Shown here in pieces: positions 1 to 7,352 of a DNA stretch of 22,210 nt. Each line of letters begins with the position of its first letter. Position 1 is the stretch's first letter. The notes beneath the pieces are model-generated. The model was not told the DNA's origin and made no database searches. It worked only from the letters and a program-made list of their open reading frames with translations. The position numbers were made by a program, and so were the translations under genes. Source of the stretch: Sulfurovum sp. (lineage in GTDB: Bacteria > Campylobacterota > Campylobacteria > Campylobacterales > Sulfurovaceae); contig JAMONG010000281.1 of NCBI GenBank assembly GCA_027066595.1, positions 1-22,210 on the forward strand, given 5' to 3'.

Positions 1-1431
1 GTAGCACTACTGATGCATCTTAAGCACGTATCACTTAAAGAGTATGAGATGATGAGAGTAGGAGCAGTTACTTCTAAACTTGTGACCGATGTAGAAACCA
101 TAGATGGCTTTGTGAGTTCTACTATCTCTAAACTTATTGTGGCAGTGTTATTGCTTCTTTTTTCAGCATTTGTTTTACTCTGGATACACTGGCAGTTAGC
201 CATTTTTATCTTGATAACCAACCCCATAGTGGTACTTTTTACTGTAAAGCTTGCTCGCAACATAGGTGAGTTAAAGAAAGAAGAGAACAAAGCGGTAGAA
301 TTTTTTCAGTCTTCACTCACTGAGACATTAGAACTCTTTCACCAGATACGTGCAGCCAATAAAGAGAGCTATTTTTTTGAACACAGTCGCATCAAAGCAG
401 ATGAATTACGCACGCACTCCATAAACTATGGCTATAAAAGTGACAGAGCACTCAAATACTCTTACCTTGTTTTTTTAGCAGGGTATGAGATATTTAGAGC
501 AGTAAGCATTTTGGCAGTGGCATATTCAGACCTTTCTGTGGGCTTGATGTTAGCTGTGTTTTCTTACCTTTGGGTGATGGTTACACCCATACAAGACATT
601 ATAAACTTCCAATACGTACTTTCAACAGCTAAGGCTGCATGTAAGCGTATAGAGAGCATTTATGCTATGGAGCAAGAACCTAAGATAGAAGAGACACATA
701 ATCCTTTTGAGGGTAAACATGCTGTAGATATTGAAGTAAAAAACCTCTCTTTTGCTTACCAAGAAGAGAAACATATTTTAAGAGAAGTGACGATGCATAT
801 TAAAGAGGGTAGCAAGGTTGCAATTGTAGGAGCGAGTGGTTCAGGCAAGACGACATTTTCCAATATACTTGTAGGCTTTTATCCACTAGATGAAGGAGAG
901 ATACTTTATGGCGGTGTCTCAAATAAAAACTTGAAACTTTCTACCATAAGAGAAAATATTCATCTCATCTTGCAACATCCTAAACTCTTTAATGATACAA
1001 TGCTGTTCAATCTAACGCTAGGCAAAGAGTATGAACCAGATGTAGTTCTTGAAGCACTACATATCGCTCAACTCGATGATGTCATAGAACGTTTAGATTT
1101 GGGACTTGATACACTCGTTGGAAAAGACGGTATCAAGCTCAGTGGAGGGCAGAGGCAAAGGGTTGCCATTGCTAGAATGATTTTAGCTAATCCTAAAGTG
1201 GTCATTTTTGATGAATCAACGTCTGCGTTGGATGTGCATACAGAGGTAAAACTTTTTGAAGCACTACAGGACTTTTTGGCTGAAAAAACAGTGATTACTA
1301 TCGCACATAGATTGAGCACGATTAAAAGTGCAGAATATATCTATGTATTAGAAGATGGTTATGTAGTTGACAGTGGTTCACCTAAAGAGCTATTGTCAAA
1401 AGATAAGAGTTATTTTAGCTCGATGATTTAA
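1..1431 (+). CDS. ABC exporter half-transporter (fused permease and ATPase), 5' truncated by window edge
   Basis: This is a fused transmembrane and nucleotide-binding ABC protein of the MsbA/MdlB type, which uses ATP to export a lipid, peptide or drug across the inner membrane. The reading frame is open from base 1, so the first ATG at 13 is probably internal. The 472 residues counted from that ATG are about 100 short of the usual 570-600. Counting from it, hydrophobic helices lie around 38-80 and 150-195. The ATPase has a Walker A motif GASGSGKTT at 273-281, the signature LSGGQ at 376-380, Walker B VVIFDE at 396-401 and the switch histidine H432, so it should be active. The stop codon at 1429-1431 overlaps the ribosome-binding site of uppP, so the two genes are co-transcribed. 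The substrate cannot be read from the sequence. Pairing with uppP hints at envelope or lipid transport, but this is only an inference. Confidence 0.93.
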   Translation, partial: VALLMHLKHVSLKEYEMMRVGAVTSKLVTDVETIDGFVSSTISKLIVAVLLLLFSAFVLLWIHWQLAIFILITNPIVVLFTVKLARNIGELKKEENKAVEFFQSSLTETLELFHQIRAANKESYFFEHSRIKADELRTHSINYGYKSDRALKYSYLVFLAGYEIFRAVSILAVAYSDLSVGLMLAVFSYLWVMVTPIQDIINFQYVLSTAKAACKRIESIYAMEQEPKIEETHNPFEGKHAVDIEVKNLSFAYQEEKHILREVTMHIKEGSKVAIVGASGSGKTTFSNILVGFYPLDEGEILYGGVSNKNLKLSTIRENIHLILQHPKLFNDTMLFNLTLGKEYEPDVVLEALHIAQLDDVIERLDLGLDTLVGKDGIKLSGGQRQRVAIARMILANPKVVIFDESTSALDVHTEVKLFEALQDFLAEKTVITIAHRLSTIKSAEYIYVLEDGYVVDSGSPKELLSKDKSYFSSMI

Positions 1432-1439
1432 GGAATATT

Positions 1440-2204
1440 TTGGATATTTTTCAAGCGATAATTATAGGGATTATCGAAGGTTTTACAGAGTTTTTACCTA
1501 TTTCATCAACAGGACACATGATAGTTGCTTCTGAATTTTTAGGTGTATCTCAAGATGCACTTACTAAAGCGTATGAAGTCATTATACAATTTGCTGCGAT
1601 ACTGGCTGTAATGCTCATCTATAAAGAAAAAATGACATTTAAAAAAACAAAACTATGGACAAAACTTTTTGTTGCCTTTTTACCACTTGCCGCAGTTGGC
1701 TACATCTTTAAAGACCAAATCAAAGCACTTTTTACTGTTGAAACGGTAGCATGGATGTTTATAGTTGGGGGTATTATTTTTCTCATTGTAGAATATTTCT
1801 ATGAAGAAAAAGAGTCTCATGTTAGTGAGGTAGAAGAGGTTACTTTTGTGCAGGCTATTTGGGTAGGTATCGCCCAAGTTTTTGCACTCATTCCTGGTAC
1901 ATCAAGAGCAGGGGCTACTATTATTGGTGGTTTACTGGTAGGACTAGATAGAAAAACATCCACAGAGTTTTCTTTTCTTTTAGCTATTCCTGTGATGACG
2001 GCAGTAAGTGGCTATGATTTACTTAAACATTATCAAGAGTTTGCAGATGCAAATTGGGCTGCATTTATCGTAGGTTTTGTGACAGCTTTTGTAGTTGCAT
2101 ACATTACTATCAAACTTTTTCTTGTATTTCTAGAACGTTTTACCTTTGTGGCATTTGGAGTGTATAGGATTATATTTGGCGTTATTTTATTGATGGTGAT
2201 ATAG
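1440..2204 (+). CDS. uppP: Undecaprenyl-diphosphate phosphatase
   Basis: This integral membrane enzyme of the BacA/UppP family dephosphorylates undecaprenyl diphosphate, recycling the lipid carrier for peptidoglycan and surface glycans; it also gives bacitracin tolerance. The 254 residues are close to the family's usual 260-270 length and are almost all hydrophobic. Both signature regions are present. The first carries E13, E17, S22, S23 and H26 in EGFTEFLPISSTGH; the second is PGTSRAG at 152-158 with the catalytic arginine R156. The start is a TTG at 1440, chosen because AAGGA at 1430-1434 lies five bases upstream and because the family N terminus (DIFQAIIIGIIEG) begins there. It follows the ABC transporter by only eight bases, in the same transcription unit. 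A stem-loop begins 31 bases after the stop. Confidence 0.96.
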   Translation: MDIFQAIIIGIIEGFTEFLPISSTGHMIVASEFLGVSQDALTKAYEVIIQFAAILAVMLIYKEKMTFKKTKLWTKLFVAFLPLAAVGYIFKDQIKALFTVETVAWMFIVGGIIFLIVEYFYEEKESHVSEVEEVTFVQAIWVGIAQVFALIPGTSRAGATIIGGLLVGLDRKTSTEFSFLLAIPVMTAVSGYDLLKHYQEFADANWAAFIVGFVTAFVVAYITIKLFLVFLERFTFVAFGVYRIIFGVILLMVI

Positions 2205-2257
2205 CTTCGACAGGCTCAGCTACCGTTTTCTGTAGGTCGGGGTATCCTCACCCCGAC
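2204..2257. repeat. REP-like palindromic element in the uppP-helicase gap
   Basis: This intergenic stretch is much richer in G and C than its surroundings. Its left part, GCTTCGACAGGCTCAGC (2204-2220), overlaps the last base of the uppP stop codon. Its right part is a perfect 8-bp stem, GTCGGGGT (2236-2243) and ACCCCGAC (2250-2257), with loop ATCCTC. From general knowledge, TTCGACA(A/G)GCTCAG cores and TCGGGGT/ACCCCGA palindromes recur as dispersed REP sequences in many bacteria, where they are moved by RAYT (Y1) transposases encoded elsewhere. No second copy was noticed in this window. The hairpin may also end the uppP transcript, although the T-run after it is weak (ATTTTA). Confidence 0.6.
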
Positions 2258-2362
2258 ATTTTACATTGGATTTATAGAATCTCTTATGAGAGTTTCTATT
2301 AAGTTCAAAATATTTTTGGACAAATTTGTAGGACAGGTTTTGTATCTGTTCAAAGGAATAAA
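2258..2362. other. Leader region of the DEAD-box helicase gene
   Basis: These 105 AT-rich bases lie between the REP-like element and the helicase start, with no credible ORF. They contain an imperfect stem-loop around 2279-2295 (CTCT TATG AGAG core) and the 10-bp palindrome ACAAATTTGT at 2320-2329. The ribosome-binding site AAAGGAA ends shortly before the ATG at 2363. A structured leader would suit a cold- or growth-regulated RNA helicase, but nothing here proves regulation. Confidence 0.35.
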
Positions 2363-3745
2363 ATGAAATTTTCTGAGTTTAATTTTCACAAAGACCTTGC
2401 AAAAGGTGTGAAGATAGCAGGGTTTAAAGAACCAAGCCCTATTCAAGAAGAGGCGATACCTATTATCGCTTCTGGTTCAGACTTAGTAGGACAAGCCCAT
2501 ACAGGTACAGGTAAAACAGCAGCTTTTGGTCTACCTATGATGGATAAATTAGCAAAAGGTGAGATAGAACGTGCATTGGTTATTACGCCTACACGTGAAC
2601 TTGCTACACAGGTGGCAGATGAACTTTACCACTTAGGACGTTTTGCAGGTATTCGTACACTGACTGTTTATGGAGGTGTGGGCTATGGGAGACAAATTGC
2701 TCTCATTCATAAAGGTGTACAGATAGTTGTTGCCACGCCAGGTAGACTTAAAGACCTTTATAGAAAAGGAAAAATCGATGTTTTTAATCCTGAGATAGTT
2801 GTTCTAGATGAGGCAGATGAGATGCTTGATATGGGTTTCTTAGAAGAGATCAAAGAGATTTTTGAGTATATTCCTCAAAACAGACAGACACTTCTTTTTT
2901 CAGCAACAATGCCAGAACCTATTAAGCAGTTGGCAAATGATATTTTGTATCAACCAGAGTTTTTATCAGTTGTTGGAGATGAAGAGACTACCAATAATAT
3001 TATCGATCAGCGTTACTATATGATAAATGAAAACCAAAGAGATGAAGCATTGGTAAAACTTCTTGAAACTGAAGAGACAAATAAATGTATCGTATTTTGT
3101 CGTATGAAACGTGAAGTAGATAGAGTAGCTGAACACTTACAAGCACTGGGCTTTAACGCATCAGGATTACATGGTGACTTAGAACAAAGAGACAGAGAGA
3201 CAGTTATCAAAGCGTATAGACGTGGAGAAACAAAGATTATGGTAGCAACAGATGTGGCAGCACGTGGACTAGATGTGAAAGATGTGTCTCACGTATTTAA
3301 CTTCCATATACCATTTGATCCACAGTCTTATGTACACCGTATCGGTCGTACTGGACGTGCAGGTAAGAGTGGACAAGCGATTACTTTGGTCACTACAGAA
3401 GAGTTTAGAGAGCTTCAGCGTATACAAAAAGAGGTAGGTGCGGAGATGCGTCTAGCTACACTTCAAGGTGGGGAAGGACTCGATGACACAGGACGTGAAT
3501 ATCTAGCAGAGCAGATACGTGATATACATATACACAATGATGCGGCTGATATGCTTACATATATGAGTGAAATGGATAAAGAATTACTTTTAGAAAAACT
3601 GATGTCTCGTCTTATCTCACAAGAGAAAAAGCATATCGGAACGCAAATTGGTTTTGATCAAGAGACTGTAGATGAGATGATGCAAGGGTACATGGGTGAA
3701 CAAAAAGCTACCCGAAATAACAATCGCAGAAGAAAGAGAAGATAA
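2363..3745 (+). CDS. DEAD-box ATP-dependent RNA helicase
   Basis: This is an ATP-dependent RNA helicase of superfamily 2, acting in RNA unwinding, ribosome assembly or mRNA turnover in the cytoplasm. All core motifs are visible: a Q motif with FKEPSPIQ near residues 21-28, motif I AHTGTGKT (45-52), PTREL, TPGR, motif II DEAD (149-152), motif III SAT (180-182), and motif VI HRIGRTGR (325-332). About 85 residues after the core form a helical, charged region ending in a basic tail (RRRKRR) likely to bind RNA. The N terminus resembles that of Helicobacter RhpA, a helicase that works with RNase J, but assignment to that role is an inference. The ATG is preceded by AAAGGAAT. A second DEAD-box gene lies at 12081-13448. 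Confidence 0.95.
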   Translation: MKFSEFNFHKDLAKGVKIAGFKEPSPIQEEAIPIIASGSDLVGQAHTGTGKTAAFGLPMMDKLAKGEIERALVITPTRELATQVADELYHLGRFAGIRTLTVYGGVGYGRQIALIHKGVQIVVATPGRLKDLYRKGKIDVFNPEIVVLDEADEMLDMGFLEEIKEIFEYIPQNRQTLLFSATMPEPIKQLANDILYQPEFLSVVGDEETTNNIIDQRYYMINENQRDEALVKLLETEETNKCIVFCRMKREVDRVAEHLQALGFNASGLHGDLEQRDRETVIKAYRRGETKIMVATDVAARGLDVKDVSHVFNFHIPFDPQSYVHRIGRTGRAGKSGQAITLVTTEEFRELQRIQKEVGAEMRLATLQGGEGLDDTGREYLAEQIRDIHIHNDAADMLTYMSEMDKELLLEKLMSRLISQEKKHIGTQIGFDQETVDEMMQGYMGEQKATRNNNRRRKRR

Positions 3746-3757
3746 TTCTTCTTTTTT
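3737..3757 (+). terminator. Possible intrinsic terminator of the helicase gene
   Basis: AGAAGA (3737-3742) can pair with TCTTCT (3747-3752) around a TAAT loop that includes the stop codon, followed by an unbroken run of T (3753-3757). The stem can extend by A-T and G-T pairs into the T-run. It is short and weak, so this is a modest call. Confidence 0.4.
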
Positions 3758-3822
3758 ATCTGCTATCAAGCAAAAGTATTTTAGAATTTCATAACTAAAC
3801 TAGTATAAGGTTGGGGTATAAA

Positions 3823-4059
3823 ATGGAAATTGATTTAGTAGGCGAAGGCCTTAAATTTATGGTTTTAGGGATGCTTATAGTGTTTGTATTCCTTTTGGTG
3901 CTTGTCCAAGTGATGAAGCTACAAGCAGTACTTATTAATAAATTCTTCCCAGAAAAAGCACCTGAAGTTCCCGATGCATCCAATGCTACGGCTACACAAG
4001 ACTCAGAACATGTTGCGGCTATTGTTGCTGCAGTGACAGAATTTAGAAAACAATCATAA
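3823..4059 (+). CDS. oadG: Oxaloacetate decarboxylase gamma subunit (OadG family)
   Basis: This 78-residue protein is the small membrane subunit of the Na+-pumping oxaloacetate decarboxylase, which anchors the alpha subunit to the membrane-embedded beta subunit. It has the family layout: a short N terminus, one transmembrane helix at about 9-30 (GLKFMVLGMLIVFVFLLVLV), then an Ala/Pro/acidic linker and a short C-terminal tail. Sequence conservation in this family is low, so the call rests on topology, size and position 15 bases before oadA. A frame extension to a TTG at 3811 exists. I prefer the ATG at 3823, because the GGGG at 3813-3816 sits six bases before it and the family normally begins just before the membrane helix. 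Confidence 0.85.
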   Translation: MEIDLVGEGLKFMVLGMLIVFVFLLVLVQVMKLQAVLINKFFPEKAPEVPDASNATATQDSEHVAAIVAAVTEFRKQS

Positions 4060-4074
4060 TAGAAGGTATTATAA

Positions 4075-5868
4075 ATGGCTAAAAAATATATTGATATAAT
4101 GGATACTACTTTTAGAGATGGATTTCAGTCTGTCTTTGGTGGTCGTGTTCTTATGGATGACTTCTTTCCTGCAGTTGAAGCAGCGAAACAAGCAGGAATA
4201 ACGCATTTTGAATTTGGTGGGGGAGCAAGATTTCAGTCTCTTTACTTCTATTTACAAGAAGATGCATTTGAGATGATGGATGGTTTTAGAGAAATTGTTG
4301 GACCAGATGCAAACCTACAAGTACTCTCACGTGGTATTAATACTGTAATGTTAGATACAGGGTCACGTGAAATGATTGACCTCTTTGCTAAGATGTTTGC
4401 CAAACATGGTACAACTACGGTACGTAACTTTGATGCACTTAATGATGTTAATAACCTTGCTTTCTCTTCTGAAATGATTAAAAAGCATGGTATGAATCAT
4501 GAAGTAGTTGTTACTATGATGGATTTACCTCCAGGATGTAAAGGTGCACATGATGTAGCATTTTATGAAAAGACACTGAGAAATATTTTAGATTCAGGTG
4601 TTGACTTTGATTCTGTCTGTTTTAAAGATGCATCAGGTACGGCTAACCCTCACAAAGTGTATGAGACTATCGCAATGGCAAGAAAACTTCTTGGCGAGAG
4701 TGTACATTTAAGACTACACACACATGAGACAGCAGGTGTCTCTGTAGCAGCATATCTTGCTGCACTTGAAGCAGGAGCAAATGGTATCGATATGGCAGCA
4801 TCACCAGTATCTGGTGGTACTTCACAACCAGATATTTTGACAATGCTTCATGCAACAAAAGGAACCAACTATAACCTTGGTGATTTAAAACTTGATAAAG
4901 TACTTAAGTATGAAGAGAGACTCAAAGAGTGTTTATCTGAATATATGATACCACCTGAAGCAACACAGGTTTCTCCTCTTATTCCATTCTCTCCTATGCC
5001 TGGTGGGGCTTTGACAGCCAATACTCAGATGATGAGAGACTCTGGTGACTTAGGAAAGTTTGATGAGGTCATCGCAGCGATGAAAGAAGTGGTAGAACGT
5101 GGTGGATATGGAACATCAGTTACCCCAGTATCACAATTTTATTGGCAACAAGCCTATGCAAACGTGATGTTTGGTCCATGGAAGCAGATTGCTCCTGGAT
5201 ATGGTCGTATGGTACTTGGTTACTTTGGTAAAACACCAGTAGAAGCGGACAAAGAGATTATCGAACTAGCATCTCAAAAGCTTAAGCTTGATCCTACCAC
5301 TGAAAACCCTTTAGACATTGCAGATAAAGATGAAACAAAATCTATTGCACACTGGACTAAAGTGTTGAAAGAAGAAGGATTAGAGACATCTGATGAAAAC
5401 ATTTTCATCGCAGGTGCTTGTGATCAAAAAGGTATTGCGTTCTTGAAGGGTGAAGGCCCTCTCATGGTAAGAAAAGGCAAAGAAAATAATAATTGTAGTG
5501 GAGATAAAGATATGGCAGGAAATTATACAGTAGTAGTAGATGGTAAACAATATAGTGTACAAGTAGCAGAGGGTGAAGGTGATATTCAAATTGCACCTGC
5601 TCCAGCAGCAACATCAGCGGCAGCACCAGTAGCAGCTGCTCCATCAGGAAAAGGAAGTGTTGAAATCAATTCTCAAACACCAGGTAACGTATGGAAAATA
5701 CTTAAAAACCCAGGTGATACAGTAGCTGAGGGTGATATTATTATGATTCTTGAAGCGATGAAAATGGAAATCGATATTGCAGCACCACAAGCAGGTAAAA
5801 TTGCTTCTATTAATGTCAATGTCAATGACGCAGTAGCAGACGCTCAACTTTTAGCCACAATGGAGTAA
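4075..5868 (+). CDS. oadA: Oxaloacetate decarboxylase alpha / pyruvate carboxylase B-type subunit, biotinylated
   Basis: This 597-residue carboxyltransferase moves a carboxyl group between oxaloacetate and biotin. The N-terminal TIM barrel has DTTFRDGFQS near residue 10, the lysine K184 in CFKDASG that is carbamylated in this family, and metal ligands H215 and H217 in HTHETAG. A helical region follows (about 300-460). An Ala/Pro-rich linker (about 507-525) leads to the biotinyl domain, with EAMKMEI and the biotin lysine K563. Length equals that of Klebsiella OadA. The barrel has FGGGARFQS where classical OadA has a WGGATFD-like motif; this variant is shared with Campylobacter PycB as I recall it. 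With oadG before it and oadB two bases after it, the first role should be Na+-coupled oxaloacetate decarboxylation. Use by a pyruvate carboxylase with a separate PycA is possible. The RBS AGAAGG precedes the ATG. Confidence 0.94.
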   Translation: MAKKYIDIMDTTFRDGFQSVFGGRVLMDDFFPAVEAAKQAGITHFEFGGGARFQSLYFYLQEDAFEMMDGFREIVGPDANLQVLSRGINTVMLDTGSREMIDLFAKMFAKHGTTTVRNFDALNDVNNLAFSSEMIKKHGMNHEVVVTMMDLPPGCKGAHDVAFYEKTLRNILDSGVDFDSVCFKDASGTANPHKVYETIAMARKLLGESVHLRLHTHETAGVSVAAYLAALEAGANGIDMAASPVSGGTSQPDILTMLHATKGTNYNLGDLKLDKVLKYEERLKECLSEYMIPPEATQVSPLIPFSPMPGGALTANTQMMRDSGDLGKFDEVIAAMKEVVERGGYGTSVTPVSQFYWQQAYANVMFGPWKQIAPGYGRMVLGYFGKTPVEADKEIIELASQKLKLDPTTENPLDIADKDETKSIAHWTKVLKEEGLETSDENIFIAGACDQKGIAFLKGEGPLMVRKGKENNNCSGDKDMAGNYTVVVDGKQYSVQVAEGEGDIQIAPAPAATSAAAPVAAAPSGKGSVEINSQTPGNVWKILKNPGDTVAEGDIIMILEAMKMEIDIAAPQAGKIASINVNVNDAVADAQLLATME

Positions 5869-5870
5869 GT

Positions 5871-7220
5871 ATGAACTTCAAACACCTTTTACTTTCTATG
5901 TTGTTTATAGTCACATTGTTTGGCAGTGTGGCAACAGCAAGTGAACATGGTGCAACTTCATCTGCACCACTGACACAAGAAGAGTTGATTGCACAAGAGA
6001 AAGCTACGTACAAGCCACAATCTGTGACGGAGTTGATAGCCTCTTTCTTTGGTACCACTGGACTTAATGCTATGATTAATCCTGAAGAAGGATTAAAAAA
6101 TGCTCATGGACTAGAAGTTTCTACATTTGCACAAAGTTGGGGACGTGTGATTATGTTCATTATTATCTTTTTCCTTTTCTACTTAGCAATTGGAAAAAAC
6201 TTTGAACCACTCTTACTTTTACCTATTGCTTTTGGTGGACTTTTAGCCAATATACCTATTGCAGATATGGCCGCTCCAGGGCATATGTTGGGTATTATTT
6301 ATGAAATGGGTATAGCCAATGAGTTCTTCCCTCTACTCATATTTATGGGTGTAGGAGCGATGACAGACTTCGGTCCTCTACTATCCAACCCTAAGACAGC
6401 ACTTCTTGGAGGTGCTGCACAGTTTGGTATCTTTGGTTCTTTGGTAGGGGCTGCAGCACTTTCACAGTACACAGACATGGTTGACTTTACACTACAACAA
6501 TCTGCTGCGATTAGTATTATTGGTGGGGCAGATGGTCCAACTTCAATCTTTATCGCTTCGGCACTTGCACCTGAACTTCTAGGGGCTATTGCAGTTGCTG
6601 CATATTCGTATATGGCACTTGTACCTGTGATACAGCCTCCTATAATGAAGGCACTTACGACAGAAGAAGAGCGTAAAATTGTGATGAAAACGACAAGAAA
6701 AGTACATAGGCTTGAAAAACTTATTTTCCCTCTTGTGGTGATTATGATGATAGCACTTATTCTTCCTGATGCAGCACCACTGATGGGTTCATTTGCATTT
6801 GGTAACTTTGCAAAAGAGTCAGGTGTGGTTGATAGACTTTCTAATGAGATGCAAAACTCATTGATTAATATCGTGACTATCTTCTTAGGGTTTGGTGTAG
6901 GTATGACGCTCCAAGCAGATAAGTTCCTTGTCGCTGAGACAATGGGTATTATGGTCATCGGGCTTTTAGCATTCTCTGCAGGAACAGCCGCAGGTGTACT
7001 TATGGCAAAGTTGATGAACAAGTTCTCTAAAGAGCCTATCAATCCACTTATTGGGGCAGCAGGTGTATCTGCTGTACCAATGGCGGCTAGAGTTGCTAGT
7101 AAAGTAGGTTCTGAAGCAAAACCAGGAAACATTTTACTTATGCATGCAATGGGACCTAACGTTGCAGGTGTGATTGGTTCGGCAGTTGCAGCAGGTGTAT
7201 TATTGTCAATTTTCAAATAA
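5871..7220 (+). CDS. oadB: Oxaloacetate decarboxylase beta subunit, Na+-translocating
   Basis: This multispanning membrane subunit decarboxylates carboxybiotin and pumps Na+ outward. Conserved blocks of the family are all present: KNFEPLLLLPIAFGG (about 109-123), FMGVGAMTDFGPLL, IGGADGPTS with D221 (the counterpart of the essential Asp203 of Klebsiella OadB), LVPVIQPPIMKALT, GVSAVPMAARV and MHAMGPNVAGVIGSA. At 449 residues it is slightly longer than the usual 375-435. The excess is at the N terminus: a signal-peptide-like segment (residues 1-24, MNFKHLLLSMLFIVTLF then VATAS), followed by about 65 polar residues before the first family helix. The ATG lies two bases after the oadA stop, and GGAG inside the oadA end serves as the RBS, so translation is coupled. 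The long open frame on the opposite strand is a shadow. Confidence 0.96.
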   Translation: MNFKHLLLSMLFIVTLFGSVATASEHGATSSAPLTQEELIAQEKATYKPQSVTELIASFFGTTGLNAMINPEEGLKNAHGLEVSTFAQSWGRVIMFIIIFFLFYLAIGKNFEPLLLLPIAFGGLLANIPIADMAAPGHMLGIIYEMGIANEFFPLLIFMGVGAMTDFGPLLSNPKTALLGGAAQFGIFGSLVGAAALSQYTDMVDFTLQQSAAISIIGGADGPTSIFIASALAPELLGAIAVAAYSYMALVPVIQPPIMKALTTEEERKIVMKTTRKVHRLEKLIFPLVVIMMIALILPDAAPLMGSFAFGNFAKESGVVDRLSNEMQNSLINIVTIFLGFGVGMTLQADKFLVAETMGIMVIGLLAFSAGTAAGVLMAKLMNKFSKEPINPLIGAAGVSAVPMAARVASKVGSEAKPGNILLMHAMGPNVAGVIGSAVAAGVLLSIFK

Positions 7221-7230
7221 AGTAGACATC

Positions 7231-7267
7231 ACGTATCTAATTAATAAAAATTATTAGTTAGATATGT
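7231..7267. promoter_or_regulatory. Long A/T-rich stem-loop (dyad 1) between oadB and pckA
   Basis: Bases 7231-7247 pair with 7251-7267 over 17 positions (15 Watson-Crick, two G-T) around an AAA loop. No T-run follows in either direction, so it is not a classical intrinsic terminator. It could stabilise the 3' end of the oadGAB mRNA or act as a protein-binding dyad. Confidence 0.55.
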
Positions 7268-7276
7268 TACACTTTC

Positions 7277-7312
7277 GTATAAATCAAGAAATATTGGTTT
7301 CTTGATTTATGC
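7277..7312. promoter_or_regulatory. Second stem-loop (dyad 2) in the pckA leader
   Basis: Bases 7277-7291 pair with 7298-7312 over 15 positions with one G-T pair, around the loop TATTGG; the inner 12 pairs are perfect (TAAATCAAGAAA against TTTCTTGATTTA). It lies 41 bases before the pckA start, and its left arm contains a -10-like TATAAA (7278-7283). It may be an operator over the pckA promoter or a leader-RNA hairpin. The poor T content after it argues against a simple terminator. Confidence 0.5.
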
Positions 7313-7352
7313 TTTAGCATTAAATTAATTATCTACAAAAGAAGAGGATATC

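Noticed and set aside
6299..7216. 305-codon open frame on the minus strand
   Set aside because: It lies wholly inside oadB, has no ribosome-binding site, and its Ala/Ser/Pro/Ile-rich translation is what the opposite strand of a membrane protein gene produces.
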